From: JBNNGK01 sp050268245
Lineage (GTDB): Bacteria > Pseudomonadota > Gammaproteobacteria > Enterobacterales > Enterobacteriaceae
Assembly (NCBI RefSeq): GCF_050268245.1
Contig: NZ_JBNNGK010000015.1
Location: 30,731-94,730 of the forward strand
DNA length: 64,000 nucleotides
Direction of reading: 5' to 3'
Shown here: piece by piece, positions 31,827-40,047 of the stretch
Numbering within the stretch: the stretch's first letter is position 1
How the letters are laid out: every line of letters begins with the position of its first letter
Translations under genes and position numbers: made by a program
The notes under the pieces: model-generated
Seen by the model: the letters and a program-made list of their open reading frames with translations, nothing else
Databases searched by the model: none
Told to the model about the DNA's origin: nothing

Positions 31827-32363
31827 ATGAAACACACTGTAGATGTAATGATTTCCGAGCAGGAAGTTAAGACCCGAATCGCCGAACTTGGCCGCCAGAT
31901 CACCGAACATTACCGCGACAGCGGCAGTGACATGGTGTTGGTCGGTTTGCTGCGTGGTTCGTTCATGTTCATGGCTGATTTGTGCCGTACCATTGAGGTG
32001 CCACATGAGGTCGATTTCATGACGGCATCAAGCTATGGAAGCGGCATGTCCACCACCCGCGACGTGAAAATTCTCAAAGATCTCGATGAAGATATTCGGG
32101 GTAAAGACGTGCTGATCGTCGAAGACATTATCGACTCGGGTAATACGCTGAATAAAGTGCGCGAAATTTTAGCGTTGCGAGGGCCGAAATCGCTGGCGAT
32201 CTGTACGCTGCTGGATAAGCCGGAGCGTCGTGAAGTTGAGGTGCCGGTAGAATATGTTGGCTTCTCGATTCCAGATGAGTTCGTGGTTGGTTACGGCATT
32301 GACTATGCGCAACGCTATCGTCATTTGCCTTATGTTGGCAAAGTGGTTCTGCTCGACGAATAA
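31827..32363 (+). CDS. hpt: Hypoxanthine phosphoribosyltransferase
   Basis: Purine salvage enzyme that converts hypoxanthine (and guanine less well) with PRPP to IMP. The 178 residues match E. coli Hpt nearly throughout: VLVGLLRGSFMFMADL, SSYGSGMSTTRDVKIL, and the PRPP-binding loop VLIVEDIIDSGNTL. The in-frame open frame starts 47 codons earlier but this extra part has no homologue, so the ATG at 31827 is used. No good Shine-Dalgarno is visible before it. Convergent with can. Confidence 0.96.
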   Translation: MKHTVDVMISEQEVKTRIAELGRQITEHYRDSGSDMVLVGLLRGSFMFMADLCRTIEVPHEVDFMTASSYGSGMSTTRDVKILKDLDEDIRGKDVLIVEDIIDSGNTLNKVREILALRGPKSLAICTLLDKPERREVEVPVEYVGFSIPDEFVVGYGIDYAQRYRHLPYVGKVVLLDE

Positions 32364-32378
32364 TCCGGTGTTGTTGTA

Positions 32379-32399
32379 GGGCGCGGTTAACCCGCGCCC
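32379..32399. terminator. Hairpin between convergent hpt and can
   Basis: GGGCGCGG-TTAAC-CCGCGCCC, a perfect 8-bp stem with no T-run on either side. It probably slows polymerase from both genes but is not a canonical terminator. Confidence 0.5.
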
Positions 32400-32410
32400 G
32401 TAACGTTGGA

Positions 32411-33073
32411 TCAGCCTTTTAGGCCTCTTTCTTGCAAGATCGTGGAGATCGCTTTGCGGTAGCCCATTTCTAGGCTCTCGCGGCTGGTCGCAACCACTTC
32501 CAGATCGCGCAATCGGCCATCCTGAATGCCGTAAACCCAGCCGTGAATCATGACTTTTTGTCCGCGCTTCCAGGCTGACTGCATGATGGTTGAGTGCCCA
32601 AGGTTGTACACCTGCTCGATCACGTTGATTTCACACAACACGTCCAGACGTTGCTCTGGCTCCAGTTCACCCAGTAACGAGCTATGCTTGAACCACAGAT
32701 CGCGGATGTGCAGCAGCCAGTTGTTAATCAATCCGAGCTCTGGGTTTTCGACTGCGGCCTGAACGCCGCCACAGCCCAAGTGACCACAGATGATGATGTG
32801 TTCAACTTCGAGCACATCGACGGCGTATTGCACCACGGACAGACAGTTTAAATCGGTATGGATCACCAGGTTTGCCACGTTACGGTGGACAAACAGTTCC
32901 CCCGGCTCCAGCCCGGTCAGGCGTTCGGCGGGGACTCGGCTGTCAGAGCAACCAATCCAAAGAAAACGCGGCTTTTGCGCTTGTGCTAAACGCTCAAAAA
33001 AACCTGGATCTTCCTTATTGATATTGGTGGACCAAGCTTGGTTATTAGCGATAAGTTTTTCGATTTCTTTCAT
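32411..33073 (-). CDS. can: Beta-class carbonic anhydrase
   Basis: Zinc enzyme that interconverts CO2 and bicarbonate, needed for growth in air. From the ATG at 33073 the product is 220 residues, the E. coli Can length. Zinc ligands are visible: Cys42 with Asp44 in IGCSDSRVPAE, and the His-Cys pair in ICGHLGCGG. A 17-codon longer frame upstream is not conserved. It is divergent from yadG, the E. coli arrangement. Confidence 0.96.
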   Translation of the reverse strand: MKEIEKLIANNQAWSTNINKEDPGFFERLAQAQKPRFLWIGCSDSRVPAERLTGLEPGELFVHRNVANLVIHTDLNCLSVVQYAVDVLEVEHIIICGHLGCGGVQAAVENPELGLINNWLLHIRDLWFKHSSLLGELEPEQRLDVLCEINVIEQVYNLGHSTIMQSAWKRGQKVMIHGWVYGIQDGRLRDLEVVATSRESLEMGYRKAISTILQERGLKG

Positions 33074-33262
33074 GGAGGTTATTGGCCTGTAACGAACAGT
33101 TTGCGTTGGGGTAATATAGGGCATGCGTCACAATTTTGAAATCGGAACAGTGAGGTTGACCGCACGGATTCGACTCAGTGAAAGCGCTGCTGATGATAAG
33201 ATGCTCTCGACTCTTGATAAAATACAGCAGCATAGCCATCGTCATAAGGTACTCTCTAATCT

Positions 33263-34186
33263 ATGAATTATGCACTGGAACTAGCGCAATTGACCAAGGT
33301 TTACGCCGGTGGCGTCAAGGCATTGCGCGGTATCGATTTGAATGTGGAAGCCGGGGACTTTTACGCCCTGCTGGGGCCGAATGGCGCAGGAAAATCGACC
33401 ACTATCGGCATTATCAGCTCTCTGGTAAACAAAACTGCCGGCTCCGTCCGCGTGTTTGGTTACGACATCGATAAAGACATCGTCAACGCCAAACGCCAAC
33501 TGGGCTTGGTGCCGCAAGAATTTAACTTCAACCCGTTTGAAACCGTGATGCAAATTGTGGTCAATCAGGCCGGTTACTATGGCGTAACGCGCCGGGAAGC
33601 GTTGGAGCGAGCGGAAAAATACCTAACGCAACTCGATCTGTGGGGTAAACGCAACGAGCGGGCGCGCATGCTATCCGGTGGGATGAAGCGCCGCCTGATG
33701 ATCGCGCGTGCGCTTATGCACCAGCCCAAGTTGTTGATTCTTGATGAGCCAACCGCCGGTGTGGATATTGAGCTGCGTCGCTCAATGTGGGGGTTCCTGA
33801 AAGAGCTGAATGCGCAAGGCACCACCATTATTTTGACCACTCACTATCTGGAAGAAGCAGAAATGCTGTGCCGTAACATCGGTATCATCCAGAACGGTGA
33901 ACTGGTGGAAAACACCTCAATGAAGGGGCTTTTAGCCAAGTTGAAGTCAGAAACGTTCATTCTTGACCTGGCATCAAAAAGCCCATTACCGAAGCTGGAT
34001 GGCTACATCAGCCGCTTGGTGGATACCTCAACCCTTGAGGTCGAGGTCATGCGTGAACAAGGTCTGAATGGCTTGTTTAGTCAGTTGAGCACGCAGGGGG
34101 TGCAGGTGTTGAGTATGCGTAACAAAGCTAACCGACTGGAAGAGCTGTTTGTCACCCTGGTTAATGGGAATGGAGAAAAAGCATGA
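33263..34186 (+). CDS. yadG: ABC transporter ATP-binding protein YadG
   Basis: Cytoplasmic ATPase of an ABC-2 type exporter. The 307 residues contain Walker A GPNGAGKST, the Q-loop VPQEFNFNPFETV, signature LSGGMKRRL, Walker B LLILDEPTAGVD, and the H-loop TTHYLEEAE. A C-terminal extension of about 85 residues is typical for the ABC-2/drug-export group. Its stop overlaps the start of yadH by four bases (ATGA), so the two are translationally coupled. The transported substrate of YadGH is not known. Confidence 0.93.
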   Translation: MNYALELAQLTKVYAGGVKALRGIDLNVEAGDFYALLGPNGAGKSTTIGIISSLVNKTAGSVRVFGYDIDKDIVNAKRQLGLVPQEFNFNPFETVMQIVVNQAGYYGVTRREALERAEKYLTQLDLWGKRNERARMLSGGMKRRLMIARALMHQPKLLILDEPTAGVDIELRRSMWGFLKELNAQGTTIILTTHYLEEAEMLCRNIGIIQNGELVENTSMKGLLAKLKSETFILDLASKSPLPKLDGYISRLVDTSTLEVEVMREQGLNGLFSQLSTQGVQVLSMRNKANRLEELFVTLVNGNGEKA

Positions 34187-34953
34187 CACGTTTGTATTGG
34201 GTGGCATTGCAAAGTATTTGGGCCAAAGAAATCAACCGCTTCGCGCGGATCTGGATACAAACGCTGGTGCCTCCAGTTATCACCATGACGCTGTATTTCA
34301 TCATTTTCGGTAACCTGATTGGTTCACAGATTGGCGATATGCATGGTTTCACCTACATGCAATTTATCGTTCCCGGCTTGATCATGATGGCGGTTATCAC
34401 TAACTCCTACGCTAACGTGGCGGCCTCGTTCTTTAGCGCTAAATTCCAACGTAACATTGAAGAGTTGCTGGTGGCGCCGGTTCCGACGCACGTCGTCATT
34501 GCCGGTTATGTGGGGGGCGGTGTGGCACGTGGCATCTGTGTCGGGATATTGGTGACGGCCATTTCGTTGTTCTTTGTCCCGTTGCAAATTCATGCCTGGT
34601 GGGCGATTACCGTCACGTTACTGTTAACGGCTATCCTGTTTTCGCTTGGTGGCTTGCTCAACGCGGTGTTTGCTAACACTTTTGATGATATCAGCCTGAT
34701 CCCGACCTTTGTGTTGACGCCATTGACCTATTTGGGCGGTGTGTTTTATTCGCTGTCGCTGTTGCCGCCATTCTGGCAGGCAGTATCGAAGCTGAACCCG
34801 ATTGTTTATATGATCAGCGGATTCCGTTACGGCTTTTTGGGCATCAGTGATGTGCCGTTGGCCCTCACCATGGCGGTGTTGGTGGCGTTTATCGCGGTGT
34901 TTTATTTGTTGGCGTGGTACTTGATCGAGCGTGGTCGCGGTCTGCGCACCTGA
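34183..34953 (+). CDS. yadH: ABC-2 type transporter permease YadH
   Basis: Inner-membrane partner of YadG. The 256-residue product has about six hydrophobic segments and ABC-2 signatures near the C-terminus (FVLTPLTYLGGVFYSLSLLPPFW, LNPIVYMISGFRYG). It begins MTRLYWVALQSIWAKEINRF, as in E. coli YadH. A strong hairpin follows the stop at 34962-34991. Confidence 0.92.
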   Translation: MTRLYWVALQSIWAKEINRFARIWIQTLVPPVITMTLYFIIFGNLIGSQIGDMHGFTYMQFIVPGLIMMAVITNSYANVAASFFSAKFQRNIEELLVAPVPTHVVIAGYVGGGVARGICVGILVTAISLFFVPLQIHAWWAITVTLLLTAILFSLGGLLNAVFANTFDDISLIPTFVLTPLTYLGGVFYSLSLLPPFWQAVSKLNPIVYMISGFRYGFLGISDVPLALTMAVLVAFIAVFYLLAWYLIERGRGLRT

Positions 34954-34961
34954 TAGGCACA

Positions 34962-34991
34962 ATTTCCCCGCGTTATATCGCGCGGGGAAAT
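34962..34991. terminator. Hairpin between convergent yadH and panD
   Basis: ATTTCCCCGCG (34962-34972) pairs with CGCGGGGAAAT (34981-34991), an 11-bp perfect stem and an 8-nt loop. There is no T-run on either strand, so it may be a 3'-end stabiliser or a two-way weak terminator. Confidence 0.55.
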
Positions 34992-35037
34992 GGCATGATG
35001 GTGTTGCGATGCTTTTATTGAGGCATCGCTTTTCCCG

Positions 35038-35418
35038 TCAGGCGACCTGAACCGGTACTGCTTTTGCTTTACGTTGCAGTTGGTTGTCACCTTCAAAGTA
35101 GGCCACTTTCGGATGATGCTGGCGAGCATCGGCATCACTCATCTGCACGTAAGAACAGATAATTAGCTTATCACCCTCGCAGGCACAACGTGCTGCCGCA
35201 CCGTTTACCGAAATAATACGTGAACCGCGTTCCGCGGCGATAGCATAGGTAGAAAAACGCTGACCGTTATCAACGTTATAAATATCAATGGCTTCATACT
35301 CTAAAATGCCTGCTGCTTCCAAAAAATCCTGATCGATAGCGCAGGAGCCTTCATAGTGCAAATCGGCCTGAGTCACTTTCACCCGATGCAGCTTGCCTTG
35401 TAGCATAGTACGTATCAT
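35038..35418 (-). CDS. panD: Aspartate 1-decarboxylase proenzyme
   Basis: Pyruvoyl enzyme that makes beta-alanine for pantothenate. The 126 residues equal E. coli PanD. Self-cleavage occurs between Gly24 and Ser25 in HYEGSCAIDQ; the rest (AAERGSRIISVNGAAARCA, VAYFEGDNQLQRKAKAVPVQVA) is typical. The ATG at 35418 has TTAGG seven bases upstream; a 20-codon upstream frame is not conserved. It is the last gene of the minus-strand panB-panC-panD run. E. coli has yadD between panD and panC; here only 123 bp separate them. Confidence 0.96.
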   Translation of the reverse strand: MIRTMLQGKLHRVKVTQADLHYEGSCAIDQDFLEAAGILEYEAIDIYNVDNGQRFSTYAIAAERGSRIISVNGAAARCACEGDKLIICSYVQMSDADARQHHPKVAYFEGDNQLQRKAKAVPVQVA

Positions 35419-35541
35419 CGCTTTACCTAACTTAATATCGGCCTTCACAGGCGTTGGAATGAATAAAGGTATCGTCACCGATAACCCCGGAATTGTCTAC
35501 TTTAAACCAAGTGTATAGATGACATTTGTGCAAAAAAACAA

Positions 35542-36393
35542 CTACGTTAAATCAACTTGCTGGTTATCGATCAGACGTGCTTTACCTAGCCAGGCTGCCA
35601 TCAGCACCACCGCCCGTTGGCTGTCAATGCTGAGTGGTTGCAGGTTGTCGGCATCGCGGATAAACAGTTCGTCCGGTGTGAAGCCCGCCGCCCGCAGTTT
35701 ATCTGCCGCCTGAGCCAGTAGCTCATCCACGTGACGCTCACCGTTGCCCAGTTGTTCAGCTAACGCGTTCATGATCTTACTGAGCTGCGGTGCGATTTTT
35801 CGCTCTGCGGCCGTCAGATACCCATTGCGCGAACTGAGCGCCAAGCCGTCTTTAGCTCGTACGGTTGGGACACCGACGATATCAATGTCATAACCCATAT
35901 CGGCCACCATTTTGCGGATCAACGCTAACTGTTGGTAATCCTTTTCACCGAAGCAGGCCAAATCCGGTTGTACCAGGTTGAACAACTTACTGACAATGGT
36001 TGATACGCCGCGGAAATGGCCAGGGCGACTGGCACCTTCCAGCAGGGTAGACAGGCTCGGTACGTCAACGTAGGTCTGTTGTTCAAGCCCTTGCGGGTAA
36101 ACTTCGGCTGGCGCGGGGGCAAAGACCAAATCGACATTACGGCGCGTTAGTTTTTCACTGTCTTCTTGCAGCGTCCGCGGATAATTGTTGAGATCTTCCG
36201 GGCGATCGAACTGCATCGGGTTGACAAAAATACTTACCACCACCACATCGCCACGCGCACGCGCTTCATCGACCAATGTCATGTGGCCTTCGTGCAGGTT
36301 GCCCATGGTAGGCACCAGCGCAATACGCTTACCTTCTTGACGCCAGCGGCGTATGTGTTGGCGCAGCAAGGGCAGAGTTTGGATAATCAACAT
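35542..36393 (-). CDS. panC: Pantothenate synthetase
   Basis: Joins pantoate and beta-alanine with ATP to make pantothenate. The 283 residues equal the E. coli length. The class-I-like nucleotide motif is MGNLHEGHMTLV; CFGEKDYQQL, VPTVRAKDGLALSSRN and the C-terminal beta-alanine region are present. It follows panB by 21 bp, so it is in one operon with it. Confidence 0.97.
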   Translation of the reverse strand: MLIIQTLPLLRQHIRRWRQEGKRIALVPTMGNLHEGHMTLVDEARARGDVVVVSIFVNPMQFDRPEDLNNYPRTLQEDSEKLTRRNVDLVFAPAPAEVYPQGLEQQTYVDVPSLSTLLEGASRPGHFRGVSTIVSKLFNLVQPDLACFGEKDYQQLALIRKMVADMGYDIDIVGVPTVRAKDGLALSSRNGYLTAAERKIAPQLSKIMNALAEQLGNGERHVDELLAQAADKLRAAGFTPDELFIRDADNLQPLSIDSQRAVVLMAAWLGKARLIDNQQVDLT

Positions 36394-36414
36394 AAAGGCT
36401 CCCGGGGCGGTGAT

Positions 36415-37209
36415 TTAGTTGAAAGAGTGTTCGGCGGCAGGGTAAATGCCCTGTTCGACTTCTTGAATATACTGTTGCACAGCGCTGCGAAGATCGCCGC
36501 TTTGCGCCAAAAAGTTTTTGGCAAATTTTGGCGTATGGCCGCCGGTAATCCCGAAGGCATCATGCATCACCAGAATTTGACCGTCGGTGCCATTGCCTGC
36601 GCCGATTCCAATCACCGGGATGCTGAGCATAGCGGTGATCTTACTCGCCAGTTCGCTGGGCACGCATTCCAATACCAGCAGCTGTATCCCGGCTTGCTCC
36701 AGATTCTTCGCGTCTTCAATCAGTTGGTTAGCTGCTTGCTCATTGCGGCCTTGGACTTTGTAACCGCCGAAGAGATTGACCGACTGTGGCGTTAATCCCA
36801 GATGGCCGCAAACCGGGACGGCGCGTTCCGCTAACATTTTCACCGTGTCACACAACCAACTGCCGCCTTCGATTTTTATCATATTGGCACCGGCGCGCAT
36901 TACTTCGGCCGCATTGGCAAAGGTTTGCTCTGGTGTGGCATAGCCCATGAACGGCAAATCTGCTAATAACAGACAGGCTGGTGCACCACGTCTCACGGCT
37001 CGCGTATGATAAGCGATGTCGGCAACGGTGACCGGCAGCGTTGAGTCGTGGCCTTGCAGCGTCATCCCTAATGAATCGCCGACCAGCAACAGCTTTATGC
37101 CTTGTTCTTCAAACAGTTTGGCAAAGCTGGCATCGTAAGCGGTCAGTGTCGCAAACTTGCGCTGTTGCTGTTTCCATTGACGTAAATGGGTCACGGTGGT
37201 GGGTTTCAT
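36415..37209 (-). CDS. panB: 3-methyl-2-oxobutanoate hydroxymethyltransferase
   Basis: First enzyme of pantoate synthesis; it adds a hydroxymethyl group from methylenetetrahydrofolate to ketoisovalerate. The 264-residue product has LLVGDSLGMTLQGHDSTLPV, DLPFMGYATPEQT, MIKIEGG, VCGHLGLTPQS and IGIGAGNGTDGQILVMHD, all family signatures. The start is ATG 37209, six bases after a perfect AGGAGG; a GTG one codon earlier is too close to that site. First gene of panB-panC-panD. In E. coli folK and pcnB stand just upstream of panB; here qseBC intervenes. Confidence 0.97.
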   Translation of the reverse strand: MKPTTVTHLRQWKQQQRKFATLTAYDASFAKLFEEQGIKLLLVGDSLGMTLQGHDSTLPVTVADIAYHTRAVRRGAPACLLLADLPFMGYATPEQTFANAAEVMRAGANMIKIEGGSWLCDTVKMLAERAVPVCGHLGLTPQSVNLFGGYKVQGRNEQAANQLIEDAKNLEQAGIQLLVLECVPSELASKITAMLSIPVIGIGAGNGTDGQILVMHDAFGITGGHTPKFAKNFLAQSGDLRSAVQQYIQEVEQGIYPAAEHSFN

Positions 37210-37315
37210 CACGGGCCTCCTAAGGCGCGCCAGACAGGGTAGGTTGGCGCGGGCTACAAAAAAGAGAAATCATTCTACTGTAACCCTTCGGGGGTGGGTA
37301 GCGACGATAAAGATG

Positions 37316-37332
37316 ATTAAGATGTTCTTAAG
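37316..37332 (+). promoter_or_regulatory. PmrA/QseB-type direct-repeat operator upstream of qseB
   Basis: ATTAAG-N5-CTTAAG, an 11-bp-spaced direct repeat, matches the PmrA (BasR) box CTTAAG-N5-CTTAAG at 11 of 12 positions. QseB is closely related to PmrA and is known to regulate its own operon. The site ends 42 bp before the qseB start. Confidence 0.65.
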
Positions 37333-37374
37333 CACCTTGTGATGTAATCGAAGAAAATCAAAAAAAGGACGCTC

Positions 37375-38037
37375 ATGAGAATTCTGCTGATTGAAGACGA
37401 TACGATTATCGGGGATGGCATCAAGGCTGGGCTGAGCAAAATGGGCTTTACCCTTGATTGGTTTACCGATGGCGTGACGGGTCGGCAAGCTTTGAGCAGT
37501 GCGCCGTACGATGCGGTGATCCTCGATCTCAGCCTGCCCGGCATGGATGGGCTTGAGCTGCTGCGAGTGTGGCGGCGAGCAGGGCACGATGTGCCGGTGC
37601 TGATTCTGACCGCACGCGACGCATTGGAGCAACGGGTTAATGGCTTGCACAGCGGCGCTGATGATTATTTATGTAAGCCGTTTGCGTTGGCCGAGGTTGC
37701 CGCGCGCCTGCAGGCATTAATTCGTCGCCGCCACGGGCAACTGACGCCACAGTGGGTACACGGTAAGCTGGTGTTTGATGCTGCTGCACGTAGCGTCACG
37801 TTGGAAGGTGAATTGGTGACGCTAACGCCGCGTGAGCTGGCGGTGCTGGAGTTGTTATTACATAACAAAGGGCGGGTACTGGCGCGGACGCAGATTCAGG
37901 AGAAGCTCTACAATTGGGATGATGACGTCAGCAGTAACGCGGTGGAAGTGTATATTCACCATCTTCGGCGCAAGTTAGGCAATCATTTCATTCGTACCGT
38001 GCACGGCGTGGGGTATACGCTGGGGGATGAACAATGA
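37375..38037 (+). CDS. qseB: Response regulator QseB
   Basis: OmpR/PhoB-type response regulator. The 220 residues align with E. coli QseB: receiver domain with phospho-acceptor Asp51 (DAVILDLSLPGMDG), LTARDAL and the switch Lys in DDYLCKPFAL, then a winged helix (LTPRELAVLELLLHNKGRV, NAVEVYIHHLRRKLG, IRTVHGVGYTLG). AAGGAC stands seven bases before the ATG. It overlaps qseC by four bases. PmrA/BasR is a paralogue, but the QseC partner identifies it. Likely autoregulated through the repeat at 37316-37332. Confidence 0.92.
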   Translation: MRILLIEDDTIIGDGIKAGLSKMGFTLDWFTDGVTGRQALSSAPYDAVILDLSLPGMDGLELLRVWRRAGHDVPVLILTARDALEQRVNGLHSGADDYLCKPFALAEVAARLQALIRRRHGQLTPQWVHGKLVFDAAARSVTLEGELVTLTPRELAVLELLLHNKGRVLARTQIQEKLYNWDDDVSSNAVEVYIHHLRRKLGNHFIRTVHGVGYTLGDEQ

Positions 38038-39398
38038 AACGCCTGAGCCTGCGCGTACGTCTGAGCCTGATCTTCAGCCTATTAGCTCTGGTTACCTGGT
38101 GCATTGCCAGCGTAGTGGCCTGGAACATAACGCGTCACAATATCAACGAAGTGTTCGATACGCAGCAAATGTTGTTTGCCAAACGGTTGGCGACCGCCAA
38201 CCTCAGCGATTTATCAACCGAGTTTCACGCCCGTAGTTTACCGAAGACGAAAAAGTGGGTGCGTCACGGCAAGCGTGGCGAGCAAGAAGATGATGCTCTG
38301 GCGTTTGCTATTTTCGATCGCAGTGGAAAAATGTTGCTGAATGATGGTGAAAACGGTGCGGATATTCAGTTCGATGATGAGCATGAAGGGTTTACCGAAG
38401 GCCGGCTGAAAGGGGACGGCGATCGCTGGCGGTTAGTTTGGTTAACCAGTCCGAACGGACAACAGCGCATTGTCGTCGGGCAGGAGGCTGATTACCGGCA
38501 GGACATGGCGTTGGCGTTGGTGACCGGCCAGCTCACACCGTGGTTAGCGATGTTACCCCTCTTAATTGTTTTGATGGTCTTGCTGGTTGGTCGCGAATTG
38601 CGGCCGCTGCGAAAAGTGGCTATGGCGTTGCAACAACGTGCGCCCGATGACGCAACGCCGATCAATGCCCAACAGGTACCCACCGAAGTGCGGCCACTAA
38701 TCGACGCTCTAAATACGTTATTCGCGCGTATCGGAGCCATGCTGTTACGGGAACGGCGTTTTACCTCTGATGCCGCTCATGAACTGCGTAGTCCGCTGGC
38801 GGCACTACGGGTACAAACCGAGGTGGTACAACTGGCGGGCGACGATGCCGACATGCGTGAACATGCGGTCGAAAACCTGACCGTCAGCATCGATCGGGCG
38901 ACACGGCTGGTGGATCAGCTATTGACCTTATCGCGCTTGGATTCGTTGACGAATCTTGATGACTTGCAACCGATCGACTGGGCGCATTTAGTGTCTGCTA
39001 CACTGGCTGAACAGGATTATCAGGCTCATGCGAACGGTATAACGCTGCGTTATCAACAGCGTGGAACGCCATCATTGCGCCTAGGGCAGCCGTTATTACT
39101 GTCATTGTTGGTACGCAACGTGGTGGAAAATGCACTGCGCTATACGCCTGCGGGCGGCACGGTGATGGTCACACTCAATGAGCGTGAGTTACGGATTGAA
39201 GACGATGGCCCCGGGGTCACGGAGGAGCACTTGTCGCGTTTAGGCGAGCGTTTCTATCGGCCACCGGGGCAAGCGCAACCCGGCAGCGGTTTGGGGTTAT
39301 CGATCGTCCAACGTATTGCTGGCTTGCATGCAATGCGCGTGAGTTTTGCCAATCGACACAAAGGGGGATTGGCCGTGGTGGTGAATCTGTCGCGCTAG
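38034..39398 (+). CDS. qseC: Sensor histidine kinase QseC
   Basis: Inner-membrane sensor kinase, reported in E. coli to respond to autoinducer-3 and catecholamines. The 454 residues have two membrane segments (about 10-30 and 163-183) around a periplasmic sensor. The HisKA dimerisation domain carries phospho-acceptor His249 in SDAAHELRSPLAAL, and a HATPase domain has NVVENALRYTPAGG, DDGPGV and GSGLGLSIVQRI. It aligns throughout with E. coli QseC (449), including VVGQEADYRQDMALALV before TM2. Its periplasmic part has an insertion of charged residues (KKWVRHGKRGEQEDD). Partner of qseB by overlap. Confidence 0.92.
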   Translation: MKRLSLRVRLSLIFSLLALVTWCIASVVAWNITRHNINEVFDTQQMLFAKRLATANLSDLSTEFHARSLPKTKKWVRHGKRGEQEDDALAFAIFDRSGKMLLNDGENGADIQFDDEHEGFTEGRLKGDGDRWRLVWLTSPNGQQRIVVGQEADYRQDMALALVTGQLTPWLAMLPLLIVLMVLLVGRELRPLRKVAMALQQRAPDDATPINAQQVPTEVRPLIDALNTLFARIGAMLLRERRFTSDAAHELRSPLAALRVQTEVVQLAGDDADMREHAVENLTVSIDRATRLVDQLLTLSRLDSLTNLDDLQPIDWAHLVSATLAEQDYQAHANGITLRYQQRGTPSLRLGQPLLLSLLVRNVVENALRYTPAGGTVMVTLNERELRIEDDGPGVTEEHLSRLGERFYRPPGQAQPGSGLGLSIVQRIAGLHAMRVSFANRHKGGLAVVVNLSR

Positions 39399-39434
39399 TT
39401 CAGAAAACTGCGCGTGGCATCTTTGCGACCGGTG

Positions 39435-39935
39435 TCAGGCTTTATGCCACAGTGTCATGCCGTTCATCGGTACCCGCTTTAGGCAGTCGGCCAACGGTTC
39501 ACCATCGGGCAGAATCAGATCGGGCGCGATTTCAGCCAACGGATAGAGCATGAACTCGCGCTCTTTCAGGCCGTAATGCGGTACTGTCAGGCGATCGGTA
39601 TCAATCACCTGATCGCCATACATGAGCATGTCGAGATCCAGCGTACGTGGCCCCCAACGCTCATCTTTGCGCACTCGCCCCTGATTACGCTCTATCGCTT
39701 GAGTGTGATCGAGCAGTTGCTCTGCGGGCAGTAACGTATCGACGGCGACCACCGCATTGAGGAAGTCAGGCTGGTTTTGCGGCCCTAACGGTTTGGTGCG
39801 ATAAAATGAGGAACACACGACCAGTTTGGTGCGTGGGACATGCTCCAACGCTTCAAGCGCGGTATTCACCTGCTGCAGCGGTTGCTCCAGATTACTGCCG
39901 AGCGCGATATAAACTCGAAAGAATTCGCTTTGCAT
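39435..39935 (-). CDS. folK: 2-amino-4-hydroxy-6-hydroxymethyldihydropteridine pyrophosphokinase
   Basis: Folate biosynthesis enzyme that pyrophosphorylates 6-hydroxymethyl-dihydropterin with ATP. The 166-residue product has YIALGSNL near the start, SSFYRTKPLGPQNQPDFLNAVV, and the metal-binding RWGPRTLDLDMLMYGD. The ATG at 39935 has GAGG five bases upstream; the TTG one codon earlier is not needed. It follows pcnB on the same strand by 112 bp, as in E. coli, and is convergent with qseC. Confidence 0.95.
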   Translation of the reverse strand: MQSEFFRVYIALGSNLEQPLQQVNTALEALEHVPRTKLVVCSSFYRTKPLGPQNQPDFLNAVVAVDTLLPAEQLLDHTQAIERNQGRVRKDERWGPRTLDLDMLMYGDQVIDTDRLTVPHYGLKEREFMLYPLAEIAPDLILPDGEPLADCLKRVPMNGMTLWHKA

Positions 39936-40047
39936 CAAGGCCTCAACTGAGCGAATGCCCAGCCGCTTAGCGGACTAAGTGGCTGAGAAGAATAGAGGCA
40001 GGCAACTAATACGTCATTCGCTGTGTGAGCGCGCGTGACGACGATCA

